35,442 bases of DNA from Rhodospirillales bacterium (GCA_013203595.1 JABMNT010000177.1:1-35442), one strand, 5' to 3'. Shown: positions 25,189 through 33,669, counted from the first letter of the stretch. The notes: generated from the letters alone by a model not told the origin. Numbers and translations are program-made.

Positions 25189-25668
25189 ATGGCCGTGAAA
25201 CCCCGTTCAAAAATGCTGGCGTTCCTGTTTGTCCCCTTCGCGTTGCTGGTGCTGGTTGTTTCTCTGAGCCTGTACAGCGGATTTTCCGTTTGGGGCCTGT
25301 TTCGGCAAGCGCCGGAAAACGCCCTTGAGATCAAGGTAACCGGCTACCAGTGGTATTGGAAATTTGATTACGGCCAGGGCATTATCTCTGATCAACTCAA
25401 CGTCCCGGTTGGCCAAACGGTTATTTTGAATTTGACCAGTGGCGATGTGGCCCATTCGTTTTCCGTTGATCAATTTGGAATTGAAGAGGACGTATTGCCC
25501 GGTCAGATAACCTCGGTCCGGTTTCAGCCGCAGAAAGCAGGCTCATCTGTTGCCATATGCGGTGTCCTGTGCGGGACAAGACATAGCCTGATGAAGACCA
25601 ACGTCAATGTCTTGCCAACTGATGCCTACGCGGAATGGTACGCAAAGGCGAAAGCGGAAGTGTACTAG
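25189..25668 (+). CDS. Membrane-anchored CuA domain protein (cytochrome c oxidase subunit II-like)
   Basis: 159 residues. One membrane segment (about 10-29) anchors a periplasmic cupredoxin domain. The CuA ligand set is complete: H89 (AHSFSVD), C124 and C128 (AICGVLCGTRHSLMK), H132 and M135; V126 stands where COX2 has Glu, but that residue only donates a backbone carbonyl. The aromatic GYQWYWKFDYGQG (52-64), the electron-entry region of COX2, is present. True COX2 has two membrane segments and lies with subunit I; neither applies here. It is therefore a stand-alone CuA protein and may be an electron carrier. It precedes the PQQ/heme dehydrogenase by 135 nt. The start has no obvious Shine-Dalgarno. 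Confidence 0.85.
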   Translation: MAVKPRSKMLAFLFVPFALLVLVVSLSLYSGFSVWGLFRQAPENALEIKVTGYQWYWKFDYGQGIISDQLNVPVGQTVILNLTSGDVAHSFSVDQFGIEEDVLPGQITSVRFQPQKAGSSVAICGVLCGTRHSLMKTNVNVLPTDAYAEWYAKAKAEVY

Positions 25669-25803
25669 AAAACCCCTCAATACGGGCCGGTTCAGTCAGT
25701 TGGTGGAGCAAGCCAGCCTCCCTTTCCCTGTTTACTCCGACAGCAAATTAAGGTCTAGTCGGGGTTTAAGAACCTGCTGAAAATTGGACACAGTACCAGC
25801 CTT

Positions 25804-27954
25804 ATGACCGCTTCCTGTCTTCGTTTAAAAAACGTGTCTCTGTTGCCTGCCGTTTTTTCCTTTTGCTTTGCCAGCATGGCTTTGCACGCCGCTGCGCAGC
25901 AGACCGACGGCTATCGAAGCTATTCCGATAACCAGTCAAGCCGTTACTCAACACTCGATCTCATCAACAGAGATAATGTCCAGAATCTGGAAAGAGCCTG
26001 GGTTTACAATTTTTCCGGCAATCCAAACGCCGGGTTCTCGGTCAACCAGGCCACTCCCATATTTGCCGGCGACGTTATCGCAACACCCTCCGTCTTTGGT
26101 TCTGTATTGGGCCTGGATCCGAAAACCGGCGAACAGATCTGGAAAAAAAGACTGCCGTCTCCGGTTGGAAAACGGGGCATAACCAGTCAGGTTATCGCCG
26201 GGCAATCGGTTCTTTTCATCCCCACATCGCAGGGCGTCTATGCGCTCAATTCAACGGATGGAAGCCGCGCCGCACATATTGGAAAGAACGGCATCTTTGA
26301 ATCTCACACCAGTGTCGTGCCGCCGGTTCTTTCGCAGACCCATCTTTTTGTGGCGACCATGAATAAGGGGGTTCAGGCCTTCGAAATCGCAACGGGGAAT
26401 GAAGTCTGGACGACGACCATCAGCAGCGGCAATTTGTCTCCCCGCATTTGGTCCGGCCTGTCCTATGATCAGAAGACCGAGACTGTGTTTGTTGTAACCA
26501 GCGATGCCGGTGGATTAATAGGAAGGGACAGGGCCTACGACATCGATTATTCCTCGAGCCTGATTGCAATTTCCGCTCTTACCGGCGACATAAAGTGGCA
26601 TTTTCAGGAAACCATCCATGGCTTGTGGGATCTTGATCTGGCGGGCGCGCCGATTATCGCCGAATTTGACGTCGCTGGTAAGCCGAAAAGAAGTGTCATC
26701 GCTCTCTCAAAAACCGGAAATGTCATAGTTCTGGATATTCTGACAGGCCAGCCGGTCTACAAGGACAGCGTGGTTGAAATAACCGCCCCGCCCTCCGATG
26801 TTGCCGGAGAACAGGCATCTCCCGTCCAAAAGACAATCCTTGTCCCTGAGCCCGTCGCACAGATCCAGATCAATCCGGAAACAGATTTTCGCGACGACAC
26901 GGAAGAGGATGCAGCCTATATAAAAATAAAAACCCGGCGCGCCAAATTCGGCGCTTTCGTTGCGCCGTCTTTCAATTACGATGTCGTCCTCTACGGCTTG
27001 CATGGGGGCGCCAACCGAACCGGCGGGGCTTATGATCCCAGCGCGCAACGCCTGATCGTACCGGCAAATCATGAGCCCTGGTTTCTGCGCCTGTTCAAGT
27101 CTGACAAAATCTATCAAGCCATAATAAGAAAGCGCCGGTCGTTCCGGCGGCTTCAGGACTGGACCGGAATTGACTACAACTCCGATAAGGACCATGCCTT
27201 TGAGATTGCCGAACAGGTCTATTCCCTTTTGCCCTTCGTTGGCAGAAACGATAACTACAAAACCTTTTGCGCCGCCTGTCACGGATTGGCCCGCCAGGGA
27301 TATCTGCAATCCGAATTTGAGGGTGGCACCTATTATCCATCCTTAATCGGGATCACCAACAGTGACAAATTCGATCACCTCAGGTCCGTCGAAAGCTTCA
27401 AGGCTGTCCACAGATTTGCCAATCTCGAAAAAAATATTGACGAGATATCCCTGAAAGATATCCGGGACTACATCGAATCCGCCGACCAGTTTCTGACAGA
27501 TTATGACTGGTTGGAAGATAAAGGCGCATGGCAACTGTTTGTCGGACGTGATGGCCATCCTGCGACCAGAGCACCTTGGGGAACAATCACATCGATCGAT
27601 TTGTCTAGCGGGAAACACGACTGGAGAATCCCCTTTGGCAAAAGGCTGGACAAGGACGACCAGGTGATTGCCGTTGGTGACATAAATTTTGGCGGAATTC
27701 TGGCAAGTGCGGGAAAAGTTATTTTTGCGACGGGAACCAGCGATAACTATGCCCGTGCCTATGACACGGGCTCCGGTCAACTGCTGTGGGAAGCAAAGCT
27801 TCCGTTCTCAGGATCGACAAGTCCGATGACCTATGTGGTTGGTGGTTGCCAGATTGTCCTGTTTACAGCGACCGGCGGCGATTTCTTCGGCTTCGAAAAG
27901 GCCCCGGGTTCGCTGGTCGCCTTTAAAGACAAAACCTGCACATATCAATTCTGA
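25804..27954 (+). CDS. Periplasmic PQQ-dependent dehydrogenase (glucose/alcohol type) with inserted cytochrome c domain
   Basis: 716 residues. A signal peptide (cleavage near ALHAAAQ, residue 35 or so) predicts export. The quinoprotein beta-propeller opens with SYSDNQSSRYSTLDLINRDN and contains HGLWDLDLAGAP at 272-283, the motif of membrane glucose dehydrogenase-type PQQ enzymes, and GTITSIDLSSGKHDWRIPFG near the end. Between propeller halves lies a c-type heme domain with C489-A-A-C492-H493 (FCAACHGLARQGY). The usual axial Met cannot be located: the aligned segment reads KAVHRFANLEKN with His but no Met. Such enzymes oxidise sugars or alcohols in the periplasm and pass electrons to a c-type or copper carrier. 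It lacks the N-terminal five-helix anchor of mGDH. It follows a CuA gene and precedes a binding protein. Substrate unknown. Confidence 0.88.
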   Translation: MTASCLRLKNVSLLPAVFSFCFASMALHAAAQQTDGYRSYSDNQSSRYSTLDLINRDNVQNLERAWVYNFSGNPNAGFSVNQATPIFAGDVIATPSVFGSVLGLDPKTGEQIWKKRLPSPVGKRGITSQVIAGQSVLFIPTSQGVYALNSTDGSRAAHIGKNGIFESHTSVVPPVLSQTHLFVATMNKGVQAFEIATGNEVWTTTISSGNLSPRIWSGLSYDQKTETVFVVTSDAGGLIGRDRAYDIDYSSSLIAISALTGDIKWHFQETIHGLWDLDLAGAPIIAEFDVAGKPKRSVIALSKTGNVIVLDILTGQPVYKDSVVEITAPPSDVAGEQASPVQKTILVPEPVAQIQINPETDFRDDTEEDAAYIKIKTRRAKFGAFVAPSFNYDVVLYGLHGGANRTGGAYDPSAQRLIVPANHEPWFLRLFKSDKIYQAIIRKRRSFRRLQDWTGIDYNSDKDHAFEIAEQVYSLLPFVGRNDNYKTFCAACHGLARQGYLQSEFEGGTYYPSLIGITNSDKFDHLRSVESFKAVHRFANLEKNIDEISLKDIRDYIESADQFLTDYDWLEDKGAWQLFVGRDGHPATRAPWGTITSIDLSSGKHDWRIPFGKRLDKDDQVIAVGDINFGGILASAGKVIFATGTSDNYARAYDTGSGQLLWEAKLPFSGSTSPMTYVVGGCQIVLFTATGGDFFGFEKAPGSLVAFKDKTCTYQF

Positions 27955-28118
27955 ACCCTACCGTGCCTGACTGTCATGCAAATTGAACCTCCCTGCGGTT
28001 TCTTGTATAAGTCATTCACCGGTTGCTTTCAGTCCACCTGCAAACGGTTCTGCATCATCTGGTGATGATTGCAGATGCCTGCACATCGGGGCCGAGGGCA
28101 CCGGATCGGGAAGGTTTT

Positions 28119-28802
28119 ATGGGCGTAAATTACCTCTTTGGACTATTTTTCAGTTGTATCCTGTATGGCGGGTTTGCAAACGCGGCCGAGAATAAAACCT
28201 ACATCGTCGGGTACAGTGAAAACGCCCCTTTTCACGACCTCGCCAGGGACCGTCTTCGTCTGGCCTATTTGCGTGCGGGACTTAACGTGCAGTTTGTCGC
28301 GGCATCCTCCATTCGATCCCTTCATAACGCAAACAGGGGAAATTTCGACGGAGATACGGCGCGCATTGCGCTGGTGGAAAAGACCTATAAGAATCTCCGG
28401 CGCGTCGATGTCACACTGGCTGAACTGCGCGGCGCTGCCTATACAATTCGCGATGATTTGAAAACCTATGATGCGACGGTTTTAAAGACCTCCATAATCG
28501 GCCGGGTCCGTGGCGTGTTATGGGCCGAACATTTAACCGCGGGTCATCGCTCGGACCTTACCAACAATCACGCCCAATTATTTGATATGCTTCAAAGAAA
28601 GCGATTTGACGTTGCTTTCGCGACCGAAATCAGTGGCGATATACTTATCCGTCAAGCAGATGGCCGCTATGCAAATATTGTTAAATTGATGCCTCCTGCC
28701 TACACAGCACGAACCTATCACTATCTCCACAAACAGAATGCTTCGATAATTCCGAAGCTTGAGGCGGCCCTCCGTTCCCTGGATGCAGACCCCATCCGTT
28801 GA
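28119..28802 (+). CDS. Small periplasmic substrate-binding (SBP_bac_3-like) protein
   Basis: 227 residues from the ATG at 28119 (GGGAAGG just upstream). The signal peptide (MGVNYLFGLFFSCILYGGFANA) ends at about residue 22-24. The mature part resembles family 3 periplasmic binding proteins in the compact orphan form: IVGYSENAPFHDLARDRLRLAY at the start and GNFDGDTARIALVEKTYKNLRRV, the usual D-G-D-x-x-R region. No permease or ATPase is nearby, so it is unlikely to be a transporter part. Its place after a PQQ dehydrogenase recalls the MxaJ/XoxJ binding proteins of methanol dehydrogenase clusters, but sequence evidence for that link is weak. A spacing of 164 nt leaves co-transcription open. Confidence 0.72.
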   Translation: MGVNYLFGLFFSCILYGGFANAAENKTYIVGYSENAPFHDLARDRLRLAYLRAGLNVQFVAASSIRSLHNANRGNFDGDTARIALVEKTYKNLRRVDVTLAELRGAAYTIRDDLKTYDATVLKTSIIGRVRGVLWAEHLTAGHRSDLTNNHAQLFDMLQRKRFDVAFATEISGDILIRQADGRYANIVKLMPPAYTARTYHYLHKQNASIIPKLEAALRSLDADPIR

Positions 28803-28894
28803 AACCGGCCATCCGCGAGTGCTGGTGTAATCTGTGATGCCAGGCCCCTGAGCAAAAGCGGCAACCTGTCGGTCCGGGGGTTCCTTGAAAGTGA

Positions 28895-28922
28895 AAAAGC
28901 CTCACCCGGGGGTGAGGCTTTT
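28895..28922. terminator. Intrinsic terminator between the binding protein and cyclase genes (bidirectional)
   Basis: AAAAGCCTCACC (28895-28906), loop CGGG, GGTGAGGCTTTT (28911-28922): a 12-bp perfect stem with A and T runs on both sides. It serves the cyclase gene (minus) and the binding protein gene (plus). Confidence 0.9.
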
Positions 28923-28937
28923 CGCGGCTCTGCGTTG

Positions 28938-28961
28938 TCTAGTACATGGTCTAGTACATGG
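28938..28961. repeat. 12-bp tandem duplication across the cyclase stop codon
   Basis: TCTAGTACATGG occurs twice without a gap (28938-28949 and 28950-28961). On the minus strand this repeats the codons for Met-Tyr-stop, so a second TAG stands 12 nt after the first. It looks like a recent replication slippage at the 3' end of the cyclase gene. Confidence 0.95.
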
Positions 28962-30015
28962 CAATCGGGTTGCCCGGCGAGCCGGTCGCACCTTTCATTT
29001 TAAGCGGCGACCAGGCAAACAGGAACTCGTAGGCTTTGTCTGCAACCAGTTGGCTAAGATCCAGGTTTTCAATATTCCAGATACCGCGCTTGGTTTGCAG
29101 CCGGATGTGGCATTCAAACGGCTGGGTGCCCTCGCCAGCGGCTCCCTTGCCAACGGCTTCCGTTGCCCAGGTATCAGCACCGGTCAGAATGATTTTGCGC
29201 GACGCCATATATTCACAGGCGGACAGGCCGAACCCCGGCTCGCCGGCATTAAAGTCGGCCACCCGTTTGGCTTTCTCGGCCGTATCAAACTTGTCCCAGT
29301 CCTTGGGATGCCAGATATCACCATGGCCGGTATGCAAAAATACGCAATCGCCTTCGCCAATGGGGTCAATACCCTGACGTTTAACCATTTCCTTAACATC
29401 GGCTTCGGTAATGATGCCCGGATCGGACATCGAGTTTTCCTTTGGAATCGGCAGGTTACCACCCCGCAAGGCGACCGCATCGAGCAGCACGCCGCGGCAG
29501 ACAAACCCTTTATCTGCCACATGCTCAACGCCCAGCGGGCCCATGCCATAGGCCGTGATGTCACTGTCTTCAAGGAACCGCCCGTTGTAATAATACATGC
29601 CCTTCGACGTGATCACGCCAATATGTCCGGGGCCGTCAAACTGGGTACCAATCTGGCCGATTTCCGTGGCCAGATATTCATCGTTATACACCAATTGTTG
29701 GCTGCCGAAGGGGCCACCGGTTGGCAGGCCGGGGATCGTCATCCGCCAGCCGCGGCTCCCGAATGCCGGGGCATCGCCGGCGTAGATTTTACCCAAAGTC
29801 GCCACTTTACCCCTTTTCACCAGACCGGCCGCCTTCAAAACCATAGCCGGTGTGGTGCGGTTAACCGCACCGATGCTGTCGCCGGCCCCCCATTCCGTCG
29901 GCGACCAATTCTCCGTCAACGGCTCGTCATTGACTGCCTGGGCCAGCGCAAGCGACGCAAAGCCAAGGCCGATAACAAGGGATCCCGTTGCTAACACACC
30001 CGTTAATTTATGCAT
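28951..30015 (-). CDS. Exported cyclase-family (kynurenine formamidase-like fold) protein
   Basis: 354 residues, ATG with AGGGAG 7 nt upstream. A signal peptide (MHKLTG, hydrophobic to ALA-Q, about residue 25) sends it to the periplasm. The cyclase/KFA-fold motif, usually HGTHxDxPxH, appears as GTQFDGPGH at 123-131, so the first His are replaced (Gln125 in the second place) while Asp127 and His131 remain. Downstream segments GDCVFLHTGHGD and the terminal WSPLKMKGATGSPGNPIAMY fit the family. The family hydrolyses amides or lactones with zinc or manganese; substitutions at the first ligand leave activity uncertain. It has its own promoter with an operator-like dyad (30114-30156) and a terminator. 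Confidence 0.88.
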   Translation of the reverse strand: MHKLTGVLATGSLVIGLGFASLALAQAVNDEPLTENWSPTEWGAGDSIGAVNRTTPAMVLKAAGLVKRGKVATLGKIYAGDAPAFGSRGWRMTIPGLPTGGPFGSQQLVYNDEYLATEIGQIGTQFDGPGHIGVITSKGMYYYNGRFLEDSDITAYGMGPLGVEHVADKGFVCRGVLLDAVALRGGNLPIPKENSMSDPGIITEADVKEMVKRQGIDPIGEGDCVFLHTGHGDIWHPKDWDKFDTAEKAKRVADFNAGEPGFGLSACEYMASRKIILTGADTWATEAVGKGAAGEGTQPFECHIRLQTKRGIWNIENLDLSQLVADKAYEFLFAWSPLKMKGATGSPGNPIAMY

Positions 30016-30113
30016 TCCTAACTCCCTGTCCTAATGGTTGATTTGCCTGTTCCCGGACTTGAGCCGTCGTCTCCCGGCGGCCAGACTGTCCCGTTATGGT
30101 TTATAAAGAATAG

Positions 30114-30133
30114 ACAATGTTCGCTGACATTGT
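30114..30133. promoter_or_regulatory. Operator-like perfect dyad over the cyclase -10 region
   Basis: ACAATGT (30114-30120), 6-nt spacer TCGCTG, ACATTGT (30127-30133). It covers the -10 and probable start site of the minus-strand promoter at 30129-30156, the classical place for a repressor site. The regulator is not encoded next to it. Confidence 0.6.
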
Positions 30134-30156
30134 AGCAGATTCTGATTTTATGTCAA
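30129..30156 (-). promoter_or_regulatory. Sigma-70-like promoter of the cyclase gene
   Basis: Read on the minus strand: TTGACA (complement of 30151-30156), 16-nt spacer, TACAAT (complement of 30129-30134). This is close to consensus. The transcript would start near 30122 and have an untranslated leader of about 105 nt before the ATG at 30015. The rest of the 30016-30268 gap shows nothing else I recognise. Confidence 0.7.
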
Positions 30157-30268
30157 AAGGCTGAAATGCACATCACAACTGCCTGATAGCCACGGATACC
30201 CGCTCGTCCCATGGCGGGGAGCCGTAGCGACTAGGCCCCCTTACCCGGCCGTGCCTTGGCGAGTGCCT

Positions 30269-32353
30269 TCAGGCACCGCACTGGGTGATTACAAAGGCAT
30301 AGGCCGCCGCCGTTTCCTGCAATCGGTCAAAGCGCCCGGCAGCCCCGCCATGGCCGGCATCCATATTGGTTTTCAGAACCAGCAGATTGTCGTCGGTTTT
30401 CAAAGCCCGCAGCTTTGCCGTCCATTTTGCCGGCTCCCAATAAGTTACCCGGGGGTCGGTGAGGCCGGCGGTTATGAACAGGGCCGGATAGGCCTGGGCG
30501 CACACATTGTCATAAGGCGAATAGGATTTGATATAGGTAAAAGCCGCTTTATCCTCGATCGGGTTTCCCCATTCCGTCCATTCCGGCGGGGTTAGCGGCA
30601 GCGTTGTATCGCCCATGGTTGTCAGCACATCGACGAACGGAACCTCGGCCACACAGGCGGCAAACAGCTCCGGCGCCCAATTGGCAACAACACCCATCAA
30701 AAGGCCACCGGCGGAGCCTCCGTGCGCCGCTATTTTGCCCTTTGAGGTATATCCAGCCTCGATCAGATGATCAGCGGCACCAATAAAATCACTGAAGGTG
30801 TTTTTCTTGGATTCGCGTTTACCCGCTTTGTACCAGCCATAGCCCTTTTCCATGCCGCCGCGAATATGGGCGATGGCATAAACGAAACCCCGGTCGACAA
30901 GACTTAAACGCGCCGTCGAAAACGCCGCCGGAATGGCATGGCCGTAGGATCCATAGCCATAAAGCAACAGCGGTGCCGAGCCATCAAGGAGTGTGGTTTT
31001 TGCGTGCAGGACGGAGATCGGCACCTCAGCCCCGTCAACAGCCCTGGCGAACAGGCGTGTCGTTACATAGTCATCCGGATTGTGGCCCGACGGCACTTCC
31101 TGCTCCTTGCGCAATATCCGCGAACGCTCCGCCATATCGTAATCGAACGTCCGTTCCGGCGTTGTCATCGATGAATAGATAAAGCGCAGCTGGGTGGTTG
31201 CGAAGGCATAGCCTCCGGCAAGGCCAAGACTGTAGGCGGCTTCGTCAAAACTGATGGCATGGGCGGCACCGCTTTCGAATTCCGTGACAATAATCTGCGG
31301 CAAGCCTTCGACCCGTTCCATCCGCACCCAGAAATCCTGAAATACCTGCAGGCCCAGCAGCAGGCGTCCCGGCTCGTGGGCAATAAACTCCTGCCAGTTT
31401 TCACGGCCTGGCCGGGCCACCGGGGTGGTCATGATCTTGAAGTCCTCAGCCCCATCGGCGTTGGTCAACACGATCAGCTGATCGCCATGATGGGAAACCT
31501 CATACTCGTGTTCAGCTGTGCGCGGCTCGACAATCACCGGCTTGGCATCGGCCCTATCTGCGTCAATCAGGTGAACTTCCGATGTCTGATGGTCGTGCGC
31601 CTGGATAAGAATAAACGCCCGGCTTTCGGTTTTCCCGATGGAAACAAAAAATCCGGGGTCCGGCTCTCGGTAAATTTCCTGATCGTCCCCGGGGTCGGAC
31701 CCCAGTTGGTGGCGGAAGACGGCGCAGGGGCGATGGTTGTCATCGAGCACCGTGTAATAAACGGTCCGGTTGTCATTGCCCCATTCGATGGGGCCGTGGG
31801 CACCGGTGATGGATGCGTCCAGGTCCCGGCCGGTTTGCAGGTCCCTGAACTTGATTGTGTAAATTTCCGAGCCGTTCAGATCGATGCCATAGGCCAGCAT
31901 CTGATGGTCCGGGCTGTGGGTGACACCGGCCAGCTTGAAAAACTTCTGGCCGGCTGCTTCCCTGTCACCATCCAGCAGAACCTCGGTCGCGCCGCCCTTG
32001 ACCGGTTGCCGGCACACATGAGGGTGCTGGCCGCCTTCCACATATTTTCGAAAATAGGCATAGTCACCATCCGGCGACGGAACCGACGCATCATCTTGCT
32101 TGATGCGGGCCTTCATTTCTTCAAACAAAGTGGCTGCCAGCGCTTCCGTGGGTTTCAGCATGGCCTCGGCATAGGCATTTTCAGCTTCCAGATAAGCGCG
32201 GATTTCCGGATCCAGAACAGCGGGGTCCTGCATCACCTGCTGCCAGTTATCGTCCCTTAACCAGGCATAGAAATCGGTCAGCTGCTGGCCATGACAGGTT
32301 TTCGAGGACGGATGTATCCTGGCGCGCGGTGGTTGGGGGGCAAGTTCAGACAT
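30269..32353 (-). CDS. ptrB: S9-family prolyl oligopeptidase / oligopeptidase B-like serine peptidase
   Basis: 694 residues, ATG with GGAGA 6-7 nt upstream. The N-terminal seven-bladed beta-propeller (about 70-410) restricts access to short peptides. The C-terminal alpha/beta-hydrolase carries the triad S547 (HGGSAGGLLMG), D633 (ITAGLTDPRV) and H668 (DAGHGGAAGR). The C-terminal signature YGSYGHAIPAAFSTARLSLV and GWYKAGKRESKKNTFSDF are of the oligopeptidase B type, which cleaves after Lys/Arg in small peptides; length (about 690) fits. No signal peptide, so cytoplasmic. It lies 69 nt downstream of the deacetylase gene on the same strand and may share its transcript. The gene symbol is by family and not certain. 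Confidence 0.92.
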   Translation of the reverse strand: MSELAPQPPRARIHPSSKTCHGQQLTDFYAWLRDDNWQQVMQDPAVLDPEIRAYLEAENAYAEAMLKPTEALAATLFEEMKARIKQDDASVPSPDGDYAYFRKYVEGGQHPHVCRQPVKGGATEVLLDGDREAAGQKFFKLAGVTHSPDHQMLAYGIDLNGSEIYTIKFRDLQTGRDLDASITGAHGPIEWGNDNRTVYYTVLDDNHRPCAVFRHQLGSDPGDDQEIYREPDPGFFVSIGKTESRAFILIQAHDHQTSEVHLIDADRADAKPVIVEPRTAEHEYEVSHHGDQLIVLTNADGAEDFKIMTTPVARPGRENWQEFIAHEPGRLLLGLQVFQDFWVRMERVEGLPQIIVTEFESGAAHAISFDEAAYSLGLAGGYAFATTQLRFIYSSMTTPERTFDYDMAERSRILRKEQEVPSGHNPDDYVTTRLFARAVDGAEVPISVLHAKTTLLDGSAPLLLYGYGSYGHAIPAAFSTARLSLVDRGFVYAIAHIRGGMEKGYGWYKAGKRESKKNTFSDFIGAADHLIEAGYTSKGKIAAHGGSAGGLLMGVVANWAPELFAACVAEVPFVDVLTTMGDTTLPLTPPEWTEWGNPIEDKAAFTYIKSYSPYDNVCAQAYPALFITAGLTDPRVTYWEPAKWTAKLRALKTDDNLLVLKTNMDAGHGGAAGRFDRLQETAAAYAFVITQCGA

Positions 32354-32422
32354 TAAAAATCTCCAGTGGACAAAGCTTAGAATAGGCAGTCGCCACAGCC
32401 GCTTAAACCCCGAAATCCGCTT

Positions 32423-33547
32423 TCAGGGAGAAATATCTGCAAGACGGTAAATCGCGTCGCCGATGGGGCCGTCATTGGGACGATCGGCCAGTGTGGTTAA
32501 CCAGGCCGCAGACGGCGCCCGGCCCTTGCGGTGATTCCATTTGACGTCGCCCAGCAGGGCTTGCGCCGGGGCGGGCAAACGCTCGGGAATTGCAAACCCG
32601 TTCAGGGTCGCCCAGACACCGGCCCAGCACCGACCGACGGCATAGGGATTGTAACCGCCACCGCCCGATACTATCAATCTGGGAACCGCCTTCTGCAGCA
32701 GCGCGACGGTCCGCCAGATGGCCCGGTTTGACAGCGCCAGCTTGCTTTGCGGGTCATCAGCGAGGCCGTCGCAACCACACTGCAGGTAAACCACATCCGG
32801 TGCAAAGCCGGCGATCAGGGGCATCACCACATGATCAATAAGATGACCGAACTCCGTATCATTGAGCCCACCCGGGACCGGCAGATTTCGCGCCATGCCG
32901 CCGGCCCGGTCCTCCCGCGATCCCGGATCACCCGGGGCCTGGTCGCGGTTTTGTGGCCAGCGCGCCTGTTCGTGAATGGACAGGGTGAAGACCTGGTCGT
33001 TGTCGTGAAAAGCCAGTTGAACGGCATCGCCGAAGTGGGCATCAATATCCAGATAGAAAACCCGTCTGGCCCCTGACTTAAGCAACTGACGCAGGGTCAG
33101 AACCGGCTCGTTCAGATAACAAAAACCACTGGCCCGGTCGGGCTGGCCGTGGTGCTGACCGCCGGCGATATTAAACACAGCCGTCGCCTGGCCGCTCCGT
33201 AACAGCTCAACGGCCAGCAATCCGCCGCCACAGGCGGTTGCCGGACGCCGGAACATTTCCGGAAAAACCGGGTTGCCGTTTGCGCCAATATGATAGCGCG
33301 CCCGCTCCTGAGTTGTTGGTGGTCGCTGTTCTGCCGCCAGCAGGGCGCGCAGATAGCCCGGGTCATGAAAATCCGATAACGCCTCAATGCTGGCCTGCGG
33401 ACTTTCGCGGAAGTTGCCCGCAGTCAGCCAGCCCATGGCCCGCACCAGGTCGGTGGCCAGAGAGACCCGGGGGATCGCCAGAGGATGGCCCGCCCCATAG
33501 GTGGAACTGCGGTAGATCTCGTGGCCTATAAATATCGGTTTGCGCAT
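32423..33547 (-). CDS. Histone deacetylase-superfamily protein, AcuC-like
   Basis: 374 residues from the ATG at 33547; the longer frame to 33598 adds a non-conserved extension. The Shine-Dalgarno is weak. Deacetylase residues: H132-H133 (GGQHHGQPDRASGFCYLN), D169 and H171 (YLDIDAHFGDAV), D260 (QCGCDGLADDP), Y299 (SGGGGYNPY), matching the class I/AcuC zinc site. AcuC-type enzymes deacetylate proteins such as acetyl-CoA synthetase, but no acs gene is in view. It is the second deacetylase of the superfamily in the window and differs in type from the one at 2476. It is followed by the oligopeptidase on the same strand. Confidence 0.9.
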   Translation of the reverse strand: MRKPIFIGHEIYRSSTYGAGHPLAIPRVSLATDLVRAMGWLTAGNFRESPQASIEALSDFHDPGYLRALLAAEQRPPTTQERARYHIGANGNPVFPEMFRRPATACGGGLLAVELLRSGQATAVFNIAGGQHHGQPDRASGFCYLNEPVLTLRQLLKSGARRVFYLDIDAHFGDAVQLAFHDNDQVFTLSIHEQARWPQNRDQAPGDPGSREDRAGGMARNLPVPGGLNDTEFGHLIDHVVMPLIAGFAPDVVYLQCGCDGLADDPQSKLALSNRAIWRTVALLQKAVPRLIVSGGGGYNPYAVGRCWAGVWATLNGFAIPERLPAPAQALLGDVKWNHRKGRAPSAAWLTTLADRPNDGPIGDAIYRLADISP

Positions 33548-33669
33548 AGCAGGCCCATTAAACAGAAAATCCAGGCCACTGTCCCGCGATCCGAACAATC
33601 ACCTTTCAAAGATTTTTTCTGCTGCTATTTTCGTCCGGCCATAACTGACGAATGCTGGGAAGAGTGTCT

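Noticed and set aside
28023-28118. N-terminal extension of the binding protein
   Set aside because: It carries no signal sequence and would bury the clear one that starts at 28119.
28885-29994. Long open frame of 369 codons on the plus strand
   Set aside because: It lies antisense to the cyclase-family gene, which has a signal peptide, Shine-Dalgarno and family motifs. The plus-strand frame has no recognisable domain and covers the terminator.
31259-32260. Plus-strand open frame of 333 codons
   Set aside because: Antisense to the oligopeptidase gene, whose catalytic triad and propeller are intact. GC-rich third positions give such mirror frames.
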